DNA of 64,000 bases from Desarmillaria ectypa (Eukaryota; Basidiomycota; Agaricomycetes; Agaricales; Physalacriaceae). Made by a program: the position numbers and the translations under genes. The notes below the pieces were generated by a model that saw nothing but the letters and a program-made list of their open reading frames with translations, was not told the origin of the DNA and did no database searches. Positions 12,684-23,512 of this stretch are shown here, in pieces (position 1 is the first letter of the stretch; every line of letters starts with the position of its first letter). The stretch spans positions 3,658,001 to 3,722,000 of the forward strand of contig JAUDYN010000001.1 of NCBI GenBank assembly GCA_030407005.1, given 5' to 3'.

Positions 12684-12729
12684 TATCCCCTTCTCTTCTA
12701 TTATGCTAGCTGTATAGAAGATATTCTTC

Positions 12730-15432
12730 ATGTCTGGAGAAGACAGAAACTCTCAAGAACCTCGAACCGTCTCCCTCAGCATTGCCATTGGTGGCGCCAT
12801 ACTATTGTCTTTTTTCACGGTCCTTGCCATACTAATTTACGAGGAAGAACTCCGGGCACTGCTGAGAAGGCAGCCCCGACGACTAAACAAAGAACCCCAC
12901 CCTGCCCCGCCCACCAACAATGTCCTTCCCAGGGGGATACCCCCCGCAAGACTGGGAGAATGAGAGACAGTTGCACTCATTCGTCCCCGGGCTCGATTCA
13001 CCATTGGCCCCGCCTCCTCCTCTGAGGAGAGCGATAACTCGCGACCCCCATCTCCGGGGATTGCAGAACTTCGGGCCCAGATTGCCCAATCCGCTCGCAC
13101 CTATAACGCGAGAGCCATCCTCCTCCGCTACCAGATGGAATGACCCACCGTCGCACTGGAGCGACCAGCAGCCGGCTCTACGGAGGCCAAAGAATACGCG
13201 CGGGACATACGGGCTGTGATGGATGAACCCCGGCCCCCCCCTCATCCTCGAACCCCCACCCTCCGCATATCCCAGTGGAGGTCCGATTCCCCATCGCCTG
13301 ACAGTGACGGCAGTAGAAGGTCTGGTCACTCTGGACCCCAACACCCTGATGATCCCAGCATGGATCGGACCCACCCCTATGGCCCCTGGAGCCATGAGCG
13401 GTGGCCAGACGAGGGAGAAGAAATCTCTCTCTCCTCCCTCCCCGTCATCGAAATCTCCAATGATGAGTCCGATGATGACATCATCAGAGACAATGCCCTG
13501 GTCCCGACCACTCCCCGTGCTGCTGACGACCCCTTCAATCCATGTGGGGACGACTTCATCTGGCCGGACCTCTCCGAGGTTGACCGGAGACTATTCGGTC
13601 CATTCCGGACCACAGCATGGGAGGTTCAACGAAGGGATGTCGAAGCCCATGACCTCTGGGAAGAGCCCAGAGTCGAGATGGATGAGTGGCTCACCCTTAA
13701 CAGGGGCGACCCCATCCAAGTCCCCTTCGATGGGCCCAGTAACTACAGGGCCAACATCGTCAACCACCGGATTTGCGCAAACTGCAACTGGTCAATTTTC
13801 CGTCCCTCCGCTGGGGATCGTTTTCCAGGGTTACAACCCTGGACTGCTCAGGAACAGCAGGAATTGGAGCGGACCCTCCAGCACTTATGGAGGCTGGAGG
13901 TGGCAAGAGAGAAATGAGTGGGGGCAAGAGCCCCAGTACAATACGTTAACCTACGATACAGGTTACTACGGTGGGATGGAATACCACCATCCCCAATATG
14001 AAATTTATCTGGATCACCCACCGGATACTCTGGTCATAAGCCCACGACCACTTCCTGACTTGCCCCTGCATCACAGGGTGCATCACCAAGGATACCACCC
14101 CTATCAGGGTGGCAGTCTTCTCTTTGCAGGGGCGGGGGAAGAAATGGAAGCCGAAGGAGCCCCTGCAGGAAACGCCACTGCAGGGGTGTCAAGAACCCCT
14201 GCCACGGCAGAAGAAACCTGGCAGCAAATGTGGAATGAGCTGCTGGAGAAAGAGCAGCGCATAGCGGAAATGCGTGAAGAGCTTGACAAGGAGGACTCCG
14301 CCTGCAAGACATTGGCGGACTACCTCCGAGTCCAAGAGCGGGAGAAGGAGCCAGAGAGGGGAAGACCCCTGGGGCCGCCAAGAAGCTACCCAGGATACCG
14401 GCCGGATCGATTTTTGATCCCAAGACCGCCCCCTGGTCAGGGACCACCTGACCCAATCCTGAACCCGGTCGGGAATGCCGCCGCCAATGCCCCATATTTG
14501 GGCATCAAACCAACCCTCGTCAAGGTCCCCACCCTGTTCAAAGAGGATCATGACAACATTGAACGCTTCATAGGCGATTGCATCACCTATTTCAAAGTGT
14601 TCTGACACTACTTCCAGGTGCCGTCGCACCTGGTACTGTTCGTGATGTCCCATTTTGAGGGCGCCACCAAGGACTGGTGGGTCTACAAGAGACCCGAATA
14701 CTGGGTGGGCGATGCCTTTGATGGCACTGCTGCCCACTCCGATACCCCAACTGGGCCAACTTCGTCGACCTGGTCACATGACAATTCCGAGATCCCGCGA
14801 TCGAGGAAATACACAAAAAGCACATGTTCGACTTGTGTATGGGAGCACAGCCTGTCTCCCACTATTTCCAGAAGCTAGAAGAAGAAGCCAAGTTAGCGGG
14901 CCAGAGATCCGATGAGGTCAAACACAGCGCGATGGTGAAGGCAGTGCGACTGGGAGTGCCCAGCTCATACATGACCTTCATATCAAACATGGGCATGAGT
15001 ATTCCACGCTCATATCCGGAGTGGAAGGAATGCATCCTCTGGATGTATGAAGAGAGACAGCAGAAGTGGGTCTTTGACCAGACCATGAGTATGCCTCGGG
15101 ACGGCCAGAAGCAGGGCCCGCATCCCCAACAACAGCAGCCCAGCAGCAAGAACACTGCTGGGGCGACAAGTTCCTCGGCTCCAAAGCCGACTGCTGGGAG
15201 CAGAGGAACCAGTCACGATGCTGGAACCGGTAAGTGGACGACATACAGAGGGGCGGGGAAGCCCATGGACCTAGACCGGCAACGAGCCGAGGGGCGCTGC
15301 TATAGGTGTGATCAAAAGGGTCACCTGAGCAGGGATTGCCCTATGAGAAAAGAGAAGAATGTTGTGAGATATGTGGGGCCCACTGACGCAGTGGTGCCAA
15401 GCACCTCCAAGATCGAGGAGGTAAAAGAGTAG
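12730..15432 (+). pseudogene. Gag of the nested chromovirus (zinc knuckle, N-terminal hydrophobic segment)
   Basis: Structural protein forming the virus-like particle. ATG at 12730 opens a protein with one strongly hydrophobic segment at residues about 17-40 (SLSIAIGGAILLSFF, then TVLAILIY), then a long Pro/Ser/acidic region, a coiled-coil-prone segment (about 14220-14340), a capsid-type region (FKEDHDNIERFIGDCITYF near 14540; HYFQKLEEEAKLAG near 14860) and a CCHC zinc knuckle CYRCDQKGHLSRDC (about 15299-15340). It is broken: TGA at 12961 and near 13138, a frame change near 13900, TGA at 14603-14605 (the copy at 42977 has CGA there), and a one-base loss near 14738 where relatives read HFRYP. 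The last part 14824-15432 is intact for 202 codons. It ends with TAG at 15430-15432, the first base of the hairpin. Confidence 0.85.
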
Positions 15433-15464
15433 GGCGTCAAGGGTTCGATTCCCCTTGCACGCCC
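15432..15464 (+). promoter_or_regulatory. Hairpin at the gag/pol junction (candidate -1 frameshift signal)
   Basis: GGGCGT (15432-15437) pairs with ACGCCC (15459-15464) and CAAGGG (15438-15443) with CCCTTG (15452-15457), with C15458 bulged and a loop carrying TTCGATT. Its first base is the G of the gag stop TAG. An AAAA run ends 5 nt before the stem. The -1 frame is open through the hairpin into pol. Equivalent hairpins occur at 37672-37704 and 43806-43838 with compensatory base changes. The loop region GGTTCGATTCC equals the pol III B-box consensus. Confidence 0.7.
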
Positions 15465-18400
15465 AAGTCTCAAGGTGTGTCCTCGGTTTCTGTGGGTTGG
15501 ACTAATTATTATGAAAATAGAAAAATACCTATGAAAACAAATATATCTATGACTTCACCGAAGCCGAAGACAAAGAAGAAAGAATCATCAAGAACAAACA
15601 GGTACGTTATCCTTCTGGAAGAAGCTGATACAAGTATCTGTAGTGACAAATCCTGAGCCTCCGATGAACTGGAGCGGGACTTGCCAAGTGGTGTTGGCAC
15701 TGCAACAAAGTCCAACGAGCAGTGCTCACCGGATATGCCGCTGAGCGCACAGCGACGAGCAGGGACCAGTAGGTGGGACTCCTTCGGGCCTCCCAGAAGT
15801 CCGACCGTCCCAGTACCCACCTCGAGCAGCAGGGCAAGCTCACCAGTTCCACCAGGGTCAGCAGAGGACCAGGACAGTGCCTCTAACCAAGGCCAGGACC
15901 GACGACCCAGACAAACTGGTCCGGGGAGTGGAAAACTTGATGAAGCTGAGTACCAAACTGGGCCGGCAAGTCAAAGGGTCAACAACCGTGTGAAGGTCGC
16001 CTTAGGCACTAGCTGGGAGTCAATGACCAAGGAAATTCAAACTCCGTCGCGAGTGGTGCCAGCTGAGGAAAAGGGACAGGATCTCACTAGCGCCCAGGCA
16101 GTAAAAAGGGGGCATTTCAGCAGAACTACCATCATTGAAGTACCCGACGAAGAAGATGACATGGCTTTTAGGATGTGGCAAGTCAGCCAATCCAAAGCCA
16201 GTACCCCGATATCCAGAACACCAGAACCACAGAACCTTGACCTTCTGAACATACGGGGAAGCATTGAACCCGACTCCTATCCTAACAAGAGGGTATCAAA
16301 TGCTTCCGAATGCACGGGGAAGCAGAACAAGTCTTCCGAACGCATGGGAAAGCAGGACGGATTCCAATGGCTCAAACCATTTGGAATTGACTGGACGATG
16401 CATGCAATATGCGACTCCAAGAACTTGGCAAATGCCAAAGCGGCTCTCTCCATTTGGGTACATCCCAAACGACTTGGAGAGATCGACAATGAGCTCATTC
16501 GAAGCTTACAGACAGGAGGGAGCACTGCCCGGGAACAGCTCTATGAATTACACGAACCCATTTGTTATATTCGTGGCACCAAGAGTTCCGGACAGGACTT
16601 CTTGGTAAACATTCAACTTTCCCCATGTACCGGGAAAAAGATATTGACAACCCGAGCGTTGTTGGATAGTGGTTGCATGGGCAGCTCTATCAACCAAACA
16701 TACGTTCAGCAACACCAGCTGGACACCAGGAAGGCTGCAGCCCCTATACCAGTCTATAATGCCGATGGAACGCGCAATAAGGCAGGAGATGTCACCGAGT
16801 TCATAGAACTTCGAATGACAATTGGAGGACATAGCAAGCGCATTGATCTTGCAGTCACAGACCTCGGTTCCAAGACCATGTACTTGGGCCATGACTGGCT
16901 TAAACGCCACAACCCTTTCGTTAACTGGAAGGCAGGAACCTTGACATTCGGATGATGTCATTGCATTCAGAACCACTTCACCTTGCCCGACACAGATGAA
17001 GAAGACCGATGGGATGAAGAGCTCGAGGAAGGAGAGAGTATTCTTGCCGTTAACATGCAAGAAGAAATCATACTTCGTGCCGTCCATCATGCAAATGAGT
17101 TGGCTGCAGCAACCAATGCTGAAAAACTGAAGCAGACATTTGAGAAGCTCGTGCCTCCTCAGTATCAAAGCTTTAAAGATCTATTCTCTAAGGAAAGCTT
17201 TGACGAATTACCGGAAAGAAGACCCTGGGACCATGCCATCGAATTGGTCTCCAATGCGAAATCTACCTTGGATTGCAAGGTGTACCTGCTCAATCGCAAT
17301 GAGCAGGAACAATTGGACAAGTTCTTGGATGAGAACTTAGACTCAGGATGCATCTGTCCCTTGAAATCTCCCTTCGCCTCTCCCTTCTTCTTCGTTAAGA
17401 AAAAGAATGGCTCCCTACGACCGGTTCAGGATTACCGGAAGTTGAACGAAATGATGATCAAGAATCATTATCCCCTTCCACTCATTTCTGAGCTAATCGA
17501 CAAGCTATGGGGAGCCAAGTACTTCTCTAAGCTGGACATATAATGGGGCTACAACAATGTCCGTATTCGAGATGGAGATAAAGAAAAAGCAGCATTTAGA
17601 ACTAACCAAGGACTCTTTGAGCCCACGGTTATGTTCTTCGGACTCACCAATTCACCTGCTACATTCCAGTGGATGATGAATGACATATTCAAGGATTTGA
17701 TCGCCAGAGGAAAAGTCACCATTTACCTTGACGACATACTCATATTCATGAAATCCTTGTCAGAACACCGGAGCATAGTACGACAAGTACTCCAATGACT
17801 TCAAGAGAACAAACTGTTCCTCAAAGCAGAGAAATGCGAGTTTGAGGTACTCGAAACCAAATACCTAGGAGTGATCATCAGCGAAGATGCCATTCGCATG
17901 GACCCAGTCAAAATTGCAGGAATAGTGGAATGGCCGACGCTGACAAAGAAGAAGGAGTTACAATCCTTCTTAGGATTCACGAACTTCTACCAAAAGTTCA
18001 TCAAGGACTACTCCAAGGTAGTACGTCCCCTTACCCAGTTAACCGGAAAAGTAGACTGGACGTGGGGACCAGAACAAGAATGAGCATTTAATCAACTCAA
18101 GAAGCTGATGACAACAAACATAGTTCTTACGATCCCTTCAGACAATGGAAAGTTCCAAGTAGAAGCCGACGCGAGTGACGGAGCTATTGGCGCCATCCTA
18201 AGCCAAGAAAAGGAAGGCAAATGGAGACCCATCACCTTCATGTCAAAGGCGCTCACCACTACCGAGCACAATTACGAAATCTACGACAAGGAGTTGCTCG
18301 CAATCATGCTGGCACTAGAGAAGTGGCGCCATTATCTCATGGGTGCCAAAGAGACCGTCGAGATCTGGACCGACCACCAGAATCTCCAGTACTTCCAGAA

Positions 18401-20221
18401 ACCCCAGAAGTTGAATCACTGACAAGCTCGGTGGGTCACCGAATTAGCAGAATACCACTTTGTCCTGCAACACAAAGCTGGAACCGCTAATCAAAAGGCC
18501 GATCTTCTCAGTAGATGAGACGATCATGATCAGGGAAAAGAAGACAATAAAGATGTTGTCGTTCTATCCCCGGAACACTTTTGAGCGTTGGTATTACCAA
18601 CAATGGAAGAGAGATTCACGCGTATAAGAGACACAACAAAACAGAAGAACCAGTGGGACCAGGGGATAGAGAAATCCCTTAACCATGAAAGAGGAATCAT
18701 GCAGGAAGACGAAATCCTGTGGTACGATGGACAAGTCTACATTCCCAACAACTCGATGCTATGCGGTGAGATCATCGCCCAATTCCATGATCACATCACC
18801 GCTGGACACCCGGGAATTGCCAAGACCAAAGAACTCATACTTCATGAGTATTGGTGGCCAAAGATGAAGAAGGATGTGGAGTCATACATCAAAGGATGTG
18901 AGACTTGCCAAAGAATGAAGAGCAATACGCAGGCCAAGGCTGCACCTCTTCACCCCAATGTAATTCCAGAAGCACCATGGACACATATCTCGGTTGACAT
19001 GGTAACAGGACTCCCAGAATCAGAAGGATTTGACGCTCTACTAGTCATTGTAGACTGTTTCTCCAAGAATATCCTCTTGATTCCATGCAACGAGGAGTTA
19101 TCCACAGAAGGATGGGCACTGATACTTCGCAATCAGGTATATGCGAAGCATGGAATGCCACAAGTGGTCATCTCGGACAGAGGACCTCAATTTGTTTCAG
19201 CATTCATGAAAGAACTATACCGAATGCTGAACATCACCCAGAATGCGTCCACAGCCTATCATCCGCAGACAGACAGACAGACTGGGTAGCATGGCTACCA
19301 CTAGCCGAATTCGCCCACAATAACCAAGTTCACTCAGCCACGGGCAAAAGTCCTTTCATGATCCTATACGGACGAAACCCCTGACTCATTCCTGAGTCAA
19401 TATAGAAAACCAGCTTCGCAAACCCTGCAGCCGTCGACTTCATGGAAACTATGGCCAAGGTCCATAAGGAGGTCCATGAAGCATTGGAAAAGGCCGCGGG
19501 GCAAATGAAGGCGCAATATGACAAGAAGAAACAGACTCAACGAGAGTACCAGATTGGAGACAAGGTATGGCTTGATACCGCCAACCTCCATCTTCCACGA
19601 CCAAAGAAAAAGCTCGACGACAAGCGAATGGGACCATTCAAAATCGTAGAAAAGTCAGGAGCAGCAGCATACAAGCTAAAGCTGCTGCCACACTGGAAGA
19701 TCCACCCCTGGTTCAATGAGAAGCTGTTGACTCCATACGTCATGCCCTCATTTGTGAACCAAGAACAACTGCCACCTCCTCCTCCGGACCTTGTCGATGG
19801 TCAGAAAGAATATGAAATCAAAGAAGTCTTGGACTCACGCACCAGAAAGGTACAGTCCAAGCGAGGACAACCATCTAGGGAAGTCACGGACTACCTAGTC
19901 AAATGGAGAGGATGGACTTGTGAGCACAACTCATGGGTCCGAGAGAACGAAATGACGAATGCTTTGGAGGCGATCCAAGAGTACCAGGCTAGCGTAAACC
20001 GCACCGTATACACTCCAAAAATCGCAACCAGGAAAATAGTGGTCAAGATACTGGACCACGAATACTCAGAACATGGCGACGTGGCCTACCTCGCCAAAAG
20101 AAAAGATGGACACATCAAATGGATTATCAATCCAGATGAAGAAATATGGAAGAACTTGATTGATCAGTACTGGATCAGTCAAATCACAACACAGTTCGAC
20201 ACCCCTTTGGAAGAGCCTTAG
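15432..20221 (+). pseudogene. Pol of the nested chromovirus (PR-RT-RNaseH-IN-chromodomain)
   Basis: One frame runs from the gag stop to 19289, then shifts. Domains: linker with DEEDDMAF, protease LLDSGCMGSSINQTYVQQH (about 16660), reverse transcriptase with YLDD at 17724-17735, RNase H (about 18140-18500, TDHQNLQYF), integrase HHCC finger (about 18785-18915, ending CETCQRMKS), DDE core (HISVDMVTGLPESEG near 18985; VISDRGPQFVSAFMKE near 19165), C-terminal domain (WLDTANLHLPRPKKKLDD) and chromodomain DYLVKWRGWTCEHNSWV (about 19890-19940), which would steer integration to methylated histone marks. Stops at about 15654, 16953, 17541 (TAA), 17796, 18081, 18420 and 18516 are TGA or TAA where CGA, CAA or similar is expected. 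About 64 bp are deleted near 19270-19286 relative to the copy at 9125, changing frame. The ancestral protein probably began by frameshift from gag, since no upstream ATG is needed. Confidence 0.9.
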
Positions 20222-20250
20222 CAGTCGGGACAACTGCTTTAACAAGGGGG
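20220..20250 (+). other. Hairpin over the pol stop and polypurine tract
   Basis: AGCAGT (20220-20225) pairs with ACTGCT (20233-20238) around a 7-nt loop; the pol stop TAG (20219-20221) overlaps the first arm. It is followed by AACAAGGGGG (20241-20250), the polypurine tract for plus-strand synthesis, and three bases later by the 3' LTR. The same hairpin and tract occur at the end of every family-A copy here. Confidence 0.7.
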
Positions 20251-20253
20251 TAA

Positions 20254-20676
20254 TGTTATGATTTTTCCGTGATCTTATCTTATCCGAGTCATATCCATGA
20301 CTCATCCATCTAATCTAGACCAGAAACTGACTCGTATCCAGCTATTTGCCAGCTACCACCCTCGTTCTCACCGTCTGTCACCCCAGACACTTTCTATTGG
20401 TTCTATGATCCTCCCGGATCATCCAGCTTCGACACTGTTTGTGCATGGACCATAGCGTTTCATCTAATTATAACACCGTAGAAATACTATATAAACAGAG
20501 TAAACTAGTCAGTTGTACTCTATCTCTTGTTTAAATTAACATCATATACTTCTTGCTCGCACAACACCAAAGACTCTTAGCTTCTATATCTCTCATTGGG
20601 TGATCGTTCAAACGTGTAATGGCCCAGAGATATCAGCTGACCATCCCAAGTCACATGCCCAAGTCAGTACATAACA
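20254..20676 (+). repeat. 3' LTR of the nested chromovirus
   Basis: 423 bp, TGTTATGA to ACATAACA, followed by the target duplication GAATC at 20677-20681. See the 5' LTR for the comparison. Confidence 0.95.
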
Positions 20677-22845
20677 GAATCGAGGCTGATGCCAGCAATG
20701 GAGCTATCAGTGTGGTACTCAGTCAGGAACAAAAGGGTAAATAGAGGCCTGTCACTTTTATGTTAAAAGTGTTAACCATCACTAAACACAACTACAAAAT
20801 ATATGACAAGGAGTTGTTGGCCATTATGCTAGCCTTAGAAGAATGATGATATTATCTAATGGGTGCAAAGGAGGAAATCGAAATCTAGACAGATCACCAG
20901 AACCTCCAGTACTTCCAAAAGTCACAGAAGTTAAACCAATGGCAAGCCCAGTGGATAACCAAACTTGCTGAGTACCATTTTATACTACAATACAAGTCTG
21001 GTATGACCAACCAAAAAGTGGACTTGCTCAGTCAATGGAATGATCATGATCAAAGGAAAGGGGACAACCACAACATAGTGGTCCTTCTTCCAAAACACTT
21101 CCATGCACTGATCTTACCCTCTGAGTCTGAAGAATAGGAGAAAATTTGAGATGCAACATGATAGAAGGATTGGTGGGATACCAGAATTTCCAACTCCCTC
21201 AATTATGAGTGAGGAATCACTCAGGATCAGGGGATTCTATACTACAATGGATATATCTACATCTCTTGAGATGAAGCTCTATGGGGCAAAATCATTGTGC
21301 AATGTCATGACCATCTCACAGTAGAACATTCTGGAGTAGCAAAGACCACTGAGCTTATTCTTTGCAATTATTGGTGGCCCAAGTTAAAGAAGGATGTAGA
21401 AAGGTACATCAAGGGGTGCAAAATATGCCAACATACCAAGACCAGTACACAAGCTAAGGCCACACCCTTACACCCAAACACTGTCCCCAATGTCCTATAG
21501 ACCCATATTTCTGTTGACATGATCACCAGACTCCCAGAGTCCAACAGCTATGATGCCCTACTAGTCATGGTGGATAGATTTTCCAAGACCATTATACCAG
21601 TCACCTGTAATGAGGAACTGTCAGCAGAAGGGTGGGCATGAATCTTATGTGACTATGTATACTCCAAGTATGGAATGCCTCAAGTGGTCATTTCAGACCA
21701 AGGCCCTCAGTTTGTTTCAGCCTTCATGAAGGATCTTTACTGAATGCTCAACATCACTCTGAATGTCTTCACAGCTTATCATCCACAAACTGATGGACAG
21801 ATGATGCAAGTCAATCAGGAGATTGAAAAATATATCTGAATCTTCATTAATCATTGACAAGACAACTGGAGCAATTGGTTACCAATGGCAGAATTTACCC
21901 ACAATAATCACATACACTCTGCAACAGGAAAAAGTCCATTCATGGCTTTTTACAGGAGGAATCCTAGAATTATGCCCAACTTGATATAGAATACCCCATT
22001 TGCCAATCCTACTGCTATGGAGTTCACTAAGACCATGGCACAGGTCTACAAGAAAATGCATGATGCACTAGAAAAGGTGGCAACCTAAATGAAGGGCTAA
22101 TACAACAAGAAGAAATGAGTGGCACAAGACTACCAAGTCAGTGACAAGGTCTGGTTGGATACTAGTAATCTTCACCTGCCACAACCAAAAAAGAAGCTCA
22201 ATGACAAATGAACTGGGCCATTTAAAATTCTTGAAAAAGCTGGAGCAGCAGTGTACAAACTAAAACTGCCATCACATTGGAAAATCCACCCCTGGTTTAA
22301 TAAAAGATTATTGACACCTTATCTCACACCTGCCTTTTCTAATCAACAATTACCACTACCACCTCCTCTGGACCTTGTGGATGGACAGAAAGAATATGAA
22401 GTCAAAAAGGTACTCAATTCTAGAACTCATCAAGTATGAGTGAAAAAGAGACAATGACTAAAAACAGTAACTGATTATCTGATCAAGTGGAAGGGGTGGA
22501 CTCAAGAGCACAATTCATGGGTTAGAGAGATGGAGATGACAAATGCACAGGAAGCCATCACTGAGTACAAAAAGAGTGTACAATAAAGACAAGCTATGGA
22601 CATCACCAAATTATAACACAAGATAAAGTGGTTACCACTATTCTTGACCATGAGTACTCAGAAAATGGAGATGTTGCTTACCTGGTATAACAAAAGAATG
22701 GACTTCAATGATGGATAAAGAACCCAGATAAAAACCACTGAGAGATGCTATTACATGAATATTGGAATAAACAAGCATAATCACAATATAACACCCCCAA
22801 AGAAGAGCCTTAGCAGTCAAGATGACTGCTTTAACAAGGGGGTAA
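20677..22845 (+). pseudogene. RNase H-integrase part of the interrupted older family-A element
   Basis: Continuation of the gene cut at 12247. It begins IEADASNGAISVVLSQEQ (RNase H), continues with the integrase finger (HDHLTVEHSGVAKTTELILCNYWWP, key residues His and Cys pairs in 21300-21430), the DDE core around 21500-21800, the C-terminal integrase domain and a chromodomain near 22470-22530, and ends at a polypurine tract (22832-22842). Many TGA, TAG and TAA stops. CpG is almost absent, which marks it as clearly older than the element nested in it. Confidence 0.85.
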
Positions 22846-23038
22846 TGTTATGATTTTTCTATTTTCAACCTTATCTTATCTTATCCTCCATCTTATCTTA
22901 TCATCTTATCCAATATCCATCAATTGACATCCAATAACCCATCACATCTATAGCCATAACCTTTGAGTGATTGTCCAAACACAAGACAGCCCTTAGGATT
23001 ATAAATGTCTGCAGATCATGTGGACTGTGGGTCTAACA
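22846..23038 (+). repeat. Internally deleted family-A 3' LTR
   Basis: Only 193 bp, from TGTTATGATTTTTCT to GTCTAACA, compared with 340-426 bp for other family-A LTRs here. Both ends are present but the middle with the TATA box and self-primer segment is missing. It is followed by another integrase fragment, so this element lay inside a further family-A copy. Confidence 0.75.
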
Positions 23039-23139
23039 CCCTATTTGCAAATCTGACCACCATAGAATTCACCAAGACCATGACACAAGTCCACAAGGAG
23101 GTACATGATGCATTAAACAAAGCTGCCTCACAAATGAAG
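23039..23139 (+). pseudogene. Integrase fragment of the outermost family-A element (left piece)
   Basis: Encodes the stretch TIEFTKTMTQVHKEVHDAL, matching the integrase C-terminal region of the other copies. It is cut on the left by the LTR ending at 23038 and on the right by a solo LTR; the gene resumes at 23513. Confidence 0.75.
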
Positions 23140-23512
23140 TGTTATGATTTTTCCATTTCCAATCTTATCTTTCATCTAATCACTATTGCTTCTCTATCTC
23201 TTATCCACGGATCACCATATTCCTTTCTATTCATAACCACCTCATTATGGTTGACCAACTATTATGCTCTTTTCACTTCATTTATGCATGGATCACTTGT
23301 GGACTGTTCTATAATTAACTGATCTCTTTATGTATATAAGTAGCATAGTATTCACTGTATATTCCTTATCTTTGAACTAAAGTTTATTTCATACCACACA
23401 ATATCCATAAGATCCCAAGACCATAGCTGTATCCTAAAGGGTGACTGTCTGAATGTGAGGCAGCTCTAAGGATTACATGTGTCTGAAGATCATATAGAAT
23501 GTGAGTCTAACA
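23140..23512 (+). repeat. Solo family-A-type LTR with target duplication
   Basis: 373 bp, TGTTATGATTTTTCC to GTCTAACA, flanked by TGAAG (23135-23139 and 23513-23517). It interrupts the integrase codons between ASQMK and KQYDKKK of the outermost element. It has a TATA-like TATATAAG near 23333 and the segment ATCTTTGAACTAA in the self-primer position. Confidence 0.9.

Larger units (their letters stand above)
12248..20676 (+). mobile_element. Nearly complete family-A Ty3/gypsy chromovirus
   Basis: An 8429-bp element: 5' LTR 12248-12670, self-primer site, gag 12730-15432, hairpin at the gag stop, pol 15432-20221, polypurine tract, 3' LTR 20254-20676. It is flanked by the duplication GAATC and lies inside the RNase H region of an older relative. 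Domain order protease-RT-RNase H-integrase-chromodomain defines a chromovirus; the architecture resembles the MarY1 type described in Agaricomycetes. The two LTRs differ at 16 of 423 positions. It is not active as it stands: gag has two frame changes and several stops, and pol has TGA/TAA stops and a deletion of about 64 bp in integrase. It is the best preserved copy here. Confidence 0.93.

Noticed and set aside
13216..13917. Separate genes at 13216-13917 and 13223-14605
   Set aside because: They are overlapping frames of one broken gag; alignment with the other gag copies shows which frame is used where.
15432..15464. A tRNA gene at the GGTTCGATTCC motif
   Set aside because: Only a T-arm/acceptor-like hairpin is present. 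There is no D-arm, A-box or anticodon arm upstream, and the sequence recurs at the same place in three retroelements as part of the pol frame.
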